Shown in pieces: positions 55,865 to 64,000 of a DNA stretch of 64,000 nt. The stretch covers positions 47,881,616 to 47,945,615 of the forward strand of contig NC_057848.1 in the NCBI RefSeq assembly GCF_910594005.1, written 5' to 3'. Each line of letters starts with the position of its first letter. The first letter of the stretch is position 1. The translations under genes were made by a program, and so were the position numbers. The DNA is from Cervus elaphus (taxonomy: Eukaryota; Chordata; Mammalia; Artiodactyla; Cervidae). The notes beneath the pieces were generated by a model. The model worked only from the letters and a program-made list of their open reading frames with translations, had not been told where the DNA came from and did not search any database.

Positions 55865-56440
55865 TTACTGATTTTGGAAGACTAGCCTGTGAAAAAGAAT
55901 GGGCACTCTCACTTATACACTGTTGCTAGGATTGTAAACATATATAATCTTTGGGGAGGACATTTTAGCAGTATATACATATCAGATATCTTTCATTTAT
56001 TTTCCTGTCAAAATATTAAATGTGTATATCCTTTGACTCAATTCCACTTCCTAAAGGATAATTACACAGGTGCTGCACCTGTGTAATTATGGATGGATGT
56101 ACATGGAATTCATTGTAGTGTTGCTCATATAAATAAAAAATTGGAAATGACCTAATTGCCCACACATACAAATGAATATAATGCAGCCGAGGTAGATCTA
56201 TATATACTGACATAAAAGGATTTCCAGTGTACATTGTTTAGAAAGGGAAGAAGCCAGACATAATAACACATATAGCACCATCTTATTTACATTTTAAAAA
56301 TATAATAGAAGGACACCTAATACATTATTATTATTGAGTACTTCTGCATAGGGGAATGGGTTGAGGACAGGACTTTTCAGTTTTATATTTTTGTATAGTT
56401 TGTTTCATTTCTGCAGTAAGCATGTAATGCTGTATTAATT
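55865..56440 (+). mobile_element. Ancient L1ME-type fragment, sense, with palindrome
   Basis: Order fits late ORF2 and 3' UTR of L1: cacttatacactgttgctag, ttggggaggacattttagca, cctttgactcaattccactt, attgtagtgttgctcatata, attggaaatgacctaattgc, then 3'-UTR sequence. The reading frame is gone. A perfect 33-bp palindrome lies at 56058-56090. Confidence 0.75.
56058..56090. repeat. Perfect palindrome, 16-bp arms and 1-nt centre
   Basis: Left arm ataattacacaggtgc (56058-56073), centre t, right arm gcacctgtgtaattat (56075-56090). It lies inside the L1ME fragment at a place where related L1 copies have no palindrome. Confidence 0.97.
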
Positions 56441-56639
56441 GTGTAACTAATATTTTTACAGTAAAATGAGGTTGTAATAATCTCCAAAACATTAGTTTCA
56501 AAAGTCATACACTCAGAGGAAAGAAATGAAAGGCATTCGATGATAGTTCTCATCAGGCAGATTAAAGTATTATTAAGGGACATACTCATTTCTTCTCTTA
56601 GGTTTTAGGCCAGTGAAATATCTATTACTTCTTTGACTA

Positions 56640-56902
56640 CTGGTGGTGCACGGACCCTAGAGTGTCCCCCATGTTCATGCCCTTATATAATTCCCTCCTT
56701 TGAGTGTAGGCACAGCCTATGACTTGCTTCTAGCCAACAGAATATGGCAAAGGTGATGGAATATCACTTCCCTAATTATAATGCCACTTATTCATATAAG
56801 ACTCATTTTACCAGCATATAGTAGAGAGTCTTTCTCTCTCTCTTTCTCCCTCATGCTGTCTTTGAAGAAGCTGCCATGCTGTGAGTGGGCTTATGAAGGG
56901 GG
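56640..56902 (+). mobile_element. MLT1-family MaLR LTR, left part
   Basis: Contains ctttgagtgtaggcacagcc, atgacttgcttctagccaac, agaatatggcaaaggtgatg and gctgccatgctgtgagtggg in MLT1 order. Interrupted by a younger LTR. Confidence 0.82.
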
Positions 56903-57317
56903 TATTGGAGGGGGTCATCAAAAAGACATGACTGCCAATTGACCCTTAAGCTGAAACCTGGGCAGCGGTTCCTCATCCCTTCCCCTGCCCTTGGAATGTA
57001 CATTCTGTCCCCAGAGCAGGAGTTGTTTCAAAGAAGCAGCTTTGAGAAAGAAAAATGTGGAGACCATTTGGATGGTATAAGTGAACAAACCCAGCTAAGA
57101 CCTCTACGTAAACTTTCAAGATTCTGGTGAGTAGGTGCAGAGATTTACTTATCTTGCAACCACCCAAGAGAAGCCCTGTATGTAAATTCCCTTGTTTATT
57201 AAAACTGCTACCTACAAGTCTGGAGTGGTCTAAGTCTTTCTTTGGTCTCTCCTTACCCCCCATGTATGGGGGCACTTCAGATTTTACCTGGGGAACTCTT
57301 GAGTTCGCTAACCCACA
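56903..57317 (+). mobile_element. Ruminant ERV solo LTR (BTLTR1-like) nested in MLT1
   Basis: A 415-bp LTR with a start that reads TATTGG (a TG start may have mutated) and a CA end (cgctaacccaca). It has a TATAA box at 57076-57080 and an ATTAAA polyadenylation signal at 57198-57203 in U3-R-U5 order. It is bracketed by 6-bp direct repeats aggggg (56897-56902 and 57318-57323). No internal retroviral genes are present, so it is a solo LTR left by recombination. The family name is from memory and unconfirmed. Confidence 0.8.
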
Positions 57318-57625
57318 AGGGGGCCATGTGGCAAGGACCAGAGAGTAGCTTCTAGTGGCTTGAGAGCAATCCCTGGCTTACAACCAGCAAGAAAATAGGA
57401 AAGTCAGTCCTACAATCACAGGAATTTAATTCTGCCGACAACCACATGCATTCAGAAGAGGATCCTCAGATGAGACATCAGTCCCAACTAACATCATGAT
57501 TTCAGCCTGGTAAACCAGGAGCAGATAACTCATTTGGGTGTGCTTAGACTCCTGACTCATAACAGTTGTGAGATAATAAATATTTGTTGTTTTAAGTCCT
57601 TAAGTTGTATGCTCATTTGTTACAC
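57318..57625 (+). mobile_element. MLT1-family MaLR LTR, right part
   Basis: Resumes with gggccatgtggcaaggacca, then tttaattctgccgacaacca, gaagaggatcctcagatgag, gtgagataataaatatttgt and tgtttt-agtccttaagttg, the MLT1 3' part in order. Confidence 0.85.
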
Positions 57626-57764
57626 AATTACCTCATTCTACAATCCGTCTGATGCCATAGAAACCAGTAGAATACAAGAGAATACACTATCAGCTAATTT
57701 GTCTACCAACTCCCTCTCACTGAATCACTAGTGAGTCCATACATATGAACTTTACAAATCACTT

Positions 57765-57955
57765 TCTGTATGTTAGACACTAGCCTATGCATTTACATCA
57801 CTTATCTTACAATATCCTCACATTACTTCTATGAAGTGGCTGCAGATAAGGATGCTGTGGCTTGAAAAGTTGACAGAATTTGCCCAAGGTGGCACAGCTA
57901 GTATGTAGCTAACCCAGGATTCATACCCCAAATCTCTGTTTAACAGGACAATAAA
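57765..57955 (-). mobile_element. MIR SINE, antisense
   Basis: Contains gaatttgcccaaggtggcac, agctagtatgtagctaaccc and the expected distal order. Confidence 0.8.
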
Positions 57956-58998
57956 AAAAATCAACAAATTATCCAATGTTTAAAAAACTCATTTCACTTT
58001 CAGATAATATATTTAAAATCAGTGATTAAAAAACAAGATGTTAGTCTGGCTATCCACCCAAAGTTAGTAGATCAAATACTACTTCTTTTCCCTAAAATAT
58101 GTTACATCTTCCAGTGATTTAAAATGAAAAGTTAGTAAGAGTTATTAACAGTAGAACTTGGCTATAATATCACATAGCTTTCTGTATTCTGCCATTCATA
58201 TAATTTCCTCTCTGAGTTACACCAAACACAGTAGTGGCTGATAACCCATGTCAAGGGTAGTTCTGTTCCTTAATATCAGGAGATCAGTGATTTTTAAGTT
58301 CACATGGGCTTCCTTTTAAAGGAAATAAACCCTACAAAACTAAAAAGCCTGAAGCATAGAGCTGCATACCAGAATATGACACAATCAATGTAATCATCAA
58401 TAGGCAAGTTGAGATAAACATCATACTGACAGGATATGTAGCTGAAGAAGGCCAGAGGAAGAATGACTCAATTTTATTTTTCCCATGGGCAAAGGCAGAA
58501 AGAGTGTCATCACGAACAAATTAAGTCCCACCACAAAGCATTTGTACACTGTGGCATGCCAGAAAGCAAAGGGCAAACCACTAATCTCCACAGATAATAA
58601 TTAGAAAAAAAACAGTACCCCCCAAAAATCAGGAATACTAAGGGCAAAAGAATATTAGGAAAATCACTATCAATTGTGACGACTCTTCTAGAATGTGCAT
58701 TTTGACTGATTTTATAGGTTGTGATTTTCTCACCACAGGCATTGAGAATTGGCATTCAAACACTAGGAGAGCAAAGTTTAATTAACTTAGATTTCTGAAT
58801 AAAGAGACAACCAGAGAGCAAAAGGGATATCCAATGCTATGGCTAAATCTGCTGTTCAAACTGCAGAACCATATGCACTGCTGCTTTTATTGCCTCTTCA
58901 CCTTATCAGCTGAAAATTGTTGCCACATCATGAAAATGATCTCCGTGATCCACATTTTCTCCCATTTATGACCTCTCCTCTCTCTGCCTTCTCTTCAG
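57956..58998. other. 1 kb of unique DNA
   Basis: No gene or recognised repeat. Ends in a good pyrimidine tract (ctctcctctctctgccttct then cttcag, to 58998). Confidence 0.4.
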
Positions 58999-59092
58999 AG
59001 TCAATGCAATGTATAACTTGCACCCTGAGATCAGAGATGGAGGTCAAAATGAATGGAGGAGACGCCAGGAGGAGAGCTCTGAATATTACAGG
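58999..59092 (+). other. Exon-like segment, unproven
   Basis: A 94-base segment preceded by a strong polypyrimidine tract and CAG (58973-58998) and followed by GTAATG (59093-59098). One frame is open throughout and reads VNAMYNLHPEIRDGGQNEW then RRRQEESSEYYR. I do not recognise the protein, the donor is not ideal, and no partner exon is visible nearby. It may be an exon of a coding or non-coding gene, or chance. Confidence 0.25.
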
Positions 59093-59549
59093 GTAATGCA
59101 AGTAAATAATCAGGTAGATTTTCTGAGGACTCCAGAAAACTTCTGGTTTACATCTGATTTGGGGATGAGAATGGATAGAAAAGGATATATAATAGATCAA
59201 AATACATCTTATATTGAAGTGGCATGCATGTGCCCAGGCGCACACATACACAATACAAACATAAATTCCTGATATTCAAGCAACCCATAATCAAGTTCAG
59301 ATCTGCCTGTCCCAATATAAGTCTCTTGACCTTGACCTTGGGCAGGGTGATGAAACAACATCAATGGCATCTAAAAATTCTGGAGAACCTAGAGAAATCA
59401 TTTTCCTCAAAGGAACAATTGGACAACAGTACTAACTTCTACTGAAAGTTTAAGTAGGATAAGAAATAAAATGAGGACTGGGTCAAAATGTTAGTGATGA
59501 TCTTTATGACTGTAATAGAATAGTGGAAATAGAAGTCAAATTACAGTTT
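59093..59549. other. Unique DNA
   Basis: No repeat recognised. Frame from the exon-like segment stays open to 59272 without coding character. Confidence 0.4.
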
Positions 59550-60660
59550 ATTTTATTCATTTGATTCAACAAATACTTCTTTTTCTACAGCTACGTGCCA
59601 AACATTGTTATAGCTGGTAAGAATTCAGAGAAAAATCCTTTGTGTATGGACTTAAGTTCTAGTGGGGAAAGCAGATAAATAATAAGACAAATAAGTTGAA
59701 GCATATTAGATGGTGACAAGAGCTAAAGACAAAATTAAAAAAAAGAAGGGAGATAGGGTATACATGTATGGGTAAGGAATCTGAAGTTGTCATTTTAGAT
59801 GATACAGTCAGGTAAGGGCTAATGGAGTAGGTTATATTTAGGTCAAGACCCCAAAATATTAAGGAATAAGTCATGAAGACTGAGGACTTAATGGTAAAGG
59901 AAGAAGTGCTTACCAGGTAATAGAGAAATTGATACAAGTGAGAGAGAAGTAAAGGTTTAAGTTCTAAAGGAAGTGAGGAATGTATGGGGTTAAACACACA
60001 ATGAAAATTGACATTAAAAAGGGGGAGGGCTACTTATGACTGAAAATTCTGGTGAGACTCAGTATAAACACAGGGATATTGAAAGTGAGGTGACAGAACG
60101 CTGAGACAGGAAACAAGCTTTTCTGTTGGCTCTGAGAGTGAGTAAAGCAAGTAGTTCAAAGAAGATGGCAATATAGCAATGAGAGTGGGGTGCTTAGAAA
60201 AGGAGTTGAGTTAGGGATAAAAATACGGACAAGGGGGTGGTCTTAAGGACTTGGCTAAGGTTTGATATTATGAATATGAAGTGGCACTGGTCAGGCATGT
60301 GAGTTTCTCTGACAATTGTCAGCACAGTGGAAAAAGAAAGAAAGAAAATATCAACTGAAAACAATCAGTGCAGAAGATGGGCAAGATGACATAAGGATCT
60401 CAAAGAGTTCATGGTAAAAATGTGTTGGAATTAGTAAGAAAGAAATCATAAAAAGATCTGAAGGGTAGGTAAATAGGTAGCTAAGGAGTTGTGAGGCCCT
60501 AGAGTTCTTGACACCAGAAGTGATTTAGGGGTAGAAGTGACTTTCTGAAGATGAGTGGAGGCAATGATCATTGGCCTGAAGAAAGTCAAGGAACAATGAT
60601 GTAAGTTAGGATTTCAGGTGAGTTATCTGTCAAAACATACAGATTATTTCAGGTGAATAT
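59550..60660 (-). mobile_element. L2 LINE, antisense, long and decayed
   Basis: Left part clear: tcattt-gattcaacaaatac, gtgccaaacattgttatagc, gacttaagttctagtgggga, then agatggtgacaagagctaaa and gtcaggtaagggctaatgga, in antisense L2 order. Beyond about 60100 the match is weaker (tggctctgagagtgagtaaa, gatcattggcctgaagaaag). Non-coding. Confidence 0.68.
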
Positions 60661-60914
60661 TTTTTCTGTCAAAAAAGTAGATTTGTCAGTCTAAAGCAAA
60701 AATCAGGCAGAATATAAATCTAGACATGTATTATATTCAAGGTAAAAAAAAATTAAAATGCCAATTATACAAGCTCAACTAGAATTTCCCTTCAAGTGAA
60801 GGCTTCTTGCATCCCTCTTTCTTCTCTTTCCTGGCCAAATGACTTCCTTCCTCCTCTGTATTCCATTACTCCTTTCCTCATATCTCAAGGGTGGCATTTG
60901 TGTGTGTGCATGCA

Positions 60915-61131
60915 TGCTAAGTCGCTTCAGTTGTATCTGACTCTTCCTGATCCTATGGACTATAGCCTGCCAGGCTTCTCTGTCCATGGGATTCCCCAAG
61001 CAAGAATACTATAGTGGGTTGCCATGCCCTTCTCCAGGTGATCTTCCCGACCCAGGGATCTAACCTGTGTCTCTTCCATCTGTTGCATTGGCAGGCAAGT
61101 TCTTTACCACTAACACCACCTAGGAAGCCCA
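60915..61131 (-). mobile_element. Bov-tA SINE, antisense
   Basis: gctaagtcgcttcagttgta, agcctgccaggcttctctgt, gggttgccatgcccttctcc, gacccagggatctaacctgt and a head ending ccacctaggaagccc. A TG/GCAT tract precedes it. Target duplication uncertain. Confidence 0.9.
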
Positions 61132-61300
61132 GTATGGCATATATTGCATTGTTATTACAGGATACTTAACTTTTCTGCTAGTATCTTAATCTTATGGAGA
61201 GTAGGTACAATATATTGTTTATCTTTTCATCACTAGAGCCTGGCATGGTGAAAGAGGTAAATACATCATCTGAATCATAAATCTATCTAACATTGTCAAC

Positions 61301-61552
61301 TGCTGCTGCTGCTAAGTCGCTTCAGTTGTGTCTGACTCTTTGTGACCCCACAGAAGGCAGCCTACCAGGCTCCTCTGTCCCTGGGATTCTCCAGGCAAGA
61401 ATCCTGGGGTGGGTTGCCATTTCCTTCTCCAATGCAAGCATGCGTGCTAAGTCGATTCAGTCGTGTCTGACTCTGTGCGACCCTATGGACAGCAGCCCAG
61501 CAGCCTCCTCTGTCCACAGGATTCTCCAGTCAAGAATACTGGAGTGGGTTGC
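61301..61552 (-). mobile_element. Bov-A2 SINE (dimer), antisense
   Basis: (TGC)n start at 61301-61312, gctaagtcgcttcagttgtg, first unit to ccatttccttctccaatgca, second unit from gctaagtcgattcagtcgtg to actggagtgggttg. Flanks cattgtcaac (61291-61300 and 61553-61562) form the target duplication, partly overlapping the SINE head. Confidence 0.92.
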
Positions 61553-61562
61553 CATTGTCAAC

Positions 61563-63227
61563 AGCCATTCAGTAAATGAGAAAATACCCCCCCAAATGCC
61601 TATTGCAAACAAAAACTCATTGCAATACAACAGAAAATGTTTTGTAAATACTATTTGGAGAAAGAATCTCAAAATCTAAAGACATATTTTAAATAGATGC
61701 TCTCAACTGTTGTTAGGAGAAATAGTGGAAAAAGGATTTAAGTTAAAATAATGACTTTCAAAGTAATAAAATGCATTAACTCTGGGGAAATAGGATAAAC
61801 TTATTCAATAAAAGATAATACAAGTCCAGCTATATTGCACTAAACTCTGCCTGGTAGGGTGATAGAAAAACATAAAATTGAATTGGATTAAAAATGATGT
61901 TTTTTGCAAATGGACATACAAAGAATACTTAAAGACTGAATATTAGCCAACATCACTAAAGGAAAAAAAACTCATTAATTCAAGTCCACTTCATAGTCAT
62001 CTAACCTACATAATCTTCATTAGTGTTATTTTGAGATGTTCTGGTTTAATTAAAATTGGTAGTGTCCAAGAATATTTCACAGGTAGGTGAGACTTCCCTA
62101 TATTTTACATTTGATGGCTTTCATATATTTTATATTCTTATATTTACCTTTATAAGTCATAGTTCTTAACTGAAATCAGGATAAAACTTGAGTATAGAAG
62201 CATATACTAAACTTCTCATCTATGTCTTTTCTTATCTTATTTGGGCATTATCTGCCACTTAGAAAATATATATACAAAACCATCTTTCCCAGCCATTATT
62301 GAGCATTACTTAAATACATTACTTTGTGTGAAATTCTCCACTCAAAGAAATAATAATACAAAAAAAGCTAAAGGTGGAAGTTCAATAGAGTTGTTATGAT
62401 GACTCATGCTAGAAATACAGATTTTAAAAAGTATAGAGTTTGAATAAGTAACATGAAGAACATGTAACAGGCTGGAGGGTTCTAATATCTTTACTTTATT
62501 CCTTCTTAAGGTTTCTTAAGCCCTTCACTGTGTAGTTTTTCTCAGTTTTGATTTTGAAGTAATTTTACAAGCAAAACTTAAATTATCTGAAAGATCAGGG
62601 TGACAGGTGAAGAAGGAAAAGGGAAGTTGAAGCTTCGGTCCTCCCCACCCCCCACCCCCGATCCAGATTGTGTTTCCTTTCAGTTTTACATCTTGGATTC
62701 TTTTGGAAATGATGGTCACAAGAGAGAAAAGTAGACTCTAGGTGGGTGGGTGGGTGGGGGATGGGAAATAAAGCCAAGGGGAAAGCAAGATTTGTGTATA
62801 GAGGGTAAGCAGGTACTTTGGAGGAGTCTCCCCAGCCTATGTATGTTTGGGGAGAAGTGTGGGAAGGGGAAAGGAGTAAATTCAGCAATAATGTCAACAT
62901 AGAAAGCAAATAAGAGTGCTCCTCTCTTTAGGATCTATGAAGGGGTATTAAGTAAGGTTGTAGGATTTCTAGTTTTTTTTAAAGAATACATTGCTACTAT
63001 ATATTATAATATTGTGTCTTAGATACACACTTTACTCAGTGCTATTTCAATTCTAACTAGCAATTATCCTCCCTTCTAGAATGTAAGCTGTTAAAACCAA
63101 ATTTAGTAAAGCAGTTCATATGAGAAAGAGTCTCAATGGTCTTTCAGCTTATTCTACTTTCCACAGGGAACATTTTATTAATGTTTCCTTTGGACTTGTG
63201 ACTCCAGAGAAATCTTGTCACCTTAAG
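61563..63227. other. 1.65 kb of unique DNA with a G-quadruplex motif
   Basis: No gene. The plus strand has a C-rich run at 62641-62660 and four G-tracts at 62744-62760. No recognised repeat. Confidence 0.5.
62744..62760 (+). repeat. (GGGT)n tract, G-quadruplex motif
   Basis: GGG tracts at 62744-62746, 62748-62750, 62752-62754 and 62756-62760 with single-T loops. Single-nucleotide loops are the most stable class of intramolecular quadruplex. Length variation is likely. Confidence 0.9.
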
Positions 63228-64000
63228 ACATCCTTTAAAATACACATGGCACATGGAAAGATGTTCAATATGGCTAATCAAAACCATAATGAGATAAAAC
63301 CTATCACCTCACATCTGTCAGAATGGCTATCATAAAAAGGTCACAAATAACAAATGTAGGCAAGGATATGGAGAAAAGGGAACCCTTGTATACTGTTGAT
63401 GGGTACATATATTGGTACAGACACTATGGAAAACAATATGGAAGTTTCTCAAAAAACTAAAAATAGAACTATCACATCAATTCCATTCCTGGGTATATAT
63501 CCAAAAACACTAATTTGAAAAGATCACATGCTCCCCAAAGTCATAGCAGTATTGTGCACAGTAGGCAATATTTGGCAGCAACCTAAGTGACCATCAACAG
63601 AGGAATAGATAAAGAAGATGTCTTATTCATACATATACACACAATGGAATACTACTCAGCCATAAAAATATTTTGCATTGCAGCAATATAGGTGGACTTG
63701 GAAGATATGCTAACTGAGATAATCAGAGAAAGATAAATACTATATGGTATCACTTATATGCAGAATCTAAAATAAACTAGTGAATTTAACAAAATAGAAA
63801 CAGACTCATAAATATAGAGGACAGATTACTGGGGAGAGAGAATAGGGGAAAAGAAACATGGGGGTAGGAGATTATGAGAGGCAAATAATTATGTATAAAA
63901 CAAACTATAAGGATATATTGTACAACATGGGGATATAGCCAATATTTTATAATGACAATAAATGGAGTATAACTTTTAAAGATTGTGAAACACTGTATTA
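63228..64000 (+). mobile_element. L1 (L1MA-like) 3' region, sense, running off the window
   Basis: Order: tggctaatcaaaaccataat (about 63271), tcacctcacatctgtcagaa, tcctgggtatatatccaaaa, acaatggaatactactcagc, gtatcacttatatgcagaat, gaaacagactcataaatata, tatagccaatattttataat. This is late ORF2 followed by the 3' UTR; the 3' end lies at or past the window edge. Frames are broken. Confidence 0.92.

Noticed and set aside
1..64000. Bacterial-type operons, CRISPR arrays, phage or plasmid modules
   Set aside because: The window is wholly ruminant nuclear DNA by repeat content. Direct repeats are all explained by target duplications, SINE and LINE copies, or microsatellites.

Overview
This window is nuclear DNA of a pecoran ruminant, most likely a bovid (cattle, sheep or goat type). 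The evidence is the repeat content: BovB (RTE) LINE copies, tRNA-derived Bov-tA and Bov-A2 SINEs, CHR-type cetartiodactyl SINEs, ruminant L1 3' ends, and an older mammalian background of MIR, L2, L1M, MER5A and MLT1. The unique DNA is AT-rich. I see no intact protein-coding gene, tRNA gene, rRNA gene or CRISPR array. The window reads as intergenic or deep intronic sequence.

Layout. 0-6 kb: three BovB tails and fragments, a CHR SINE, a MIR and an L1 3'-UTR fragment. 6-14 kb: a CHR SINE with a perfect target-site duplication (TSD), an L2, an RPL32 processed pseudogene (7447-7945), a CHR-1 SINE, and a quiet unique stretch (11.35-12.47 kb) with clustered small inverted repeats. 14-18.7 kb: Bov-tA copies and two L1 blocks in opposite orientation, one carrying a (TA)n tract. 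21.5-24.4 kb: the main mobile element, a nearly complete but broken BovB LINE with a recognisable YADD reverse-transcriptase box. 24.6-35.5 kb: SINEs, a second BovB tail, a 27-bp antisense copy of the 5' end of U6 snRNA between target-site duplications, and a 75-bp duplication split by a SINE. 35.5-45 kb: mostly unique DNA with a few old repeats and a poly(A)-only insertion. 45-54.7 kb: BovB, Bov-A2 and Bov-tA copies, an MLT1-type LTR, and a 5'-inverted (twin-primed) L1 inside a MER5A. 55.8-64 kb: L1ME with a perfect 33-bp palindrome, a ruminant solo LTR nested in an MLT1 LTR, a long antisense L2, more SINEs, a (GGGT)n G-quadruplex motif and an L1 running off the right edge.

The elements do not work together as a pathway. 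Their common theme is target-primed reverse transcription: LINE machinery (L1 and BovB) copied itself, SINEs, an mRNA (RPL32), a snRNA fragment (U6) and apparently bare poly(A). I found no new gene system. The most unusual items are the U6 fragment, the poly(A)-only insertion, the twin-primed L1, the 33-bp palindrome and one exon-like segment at 58999-59092. Family names rest on recognition of consensus sequence by eye. Edges of old repeats may be off by tens of bases.
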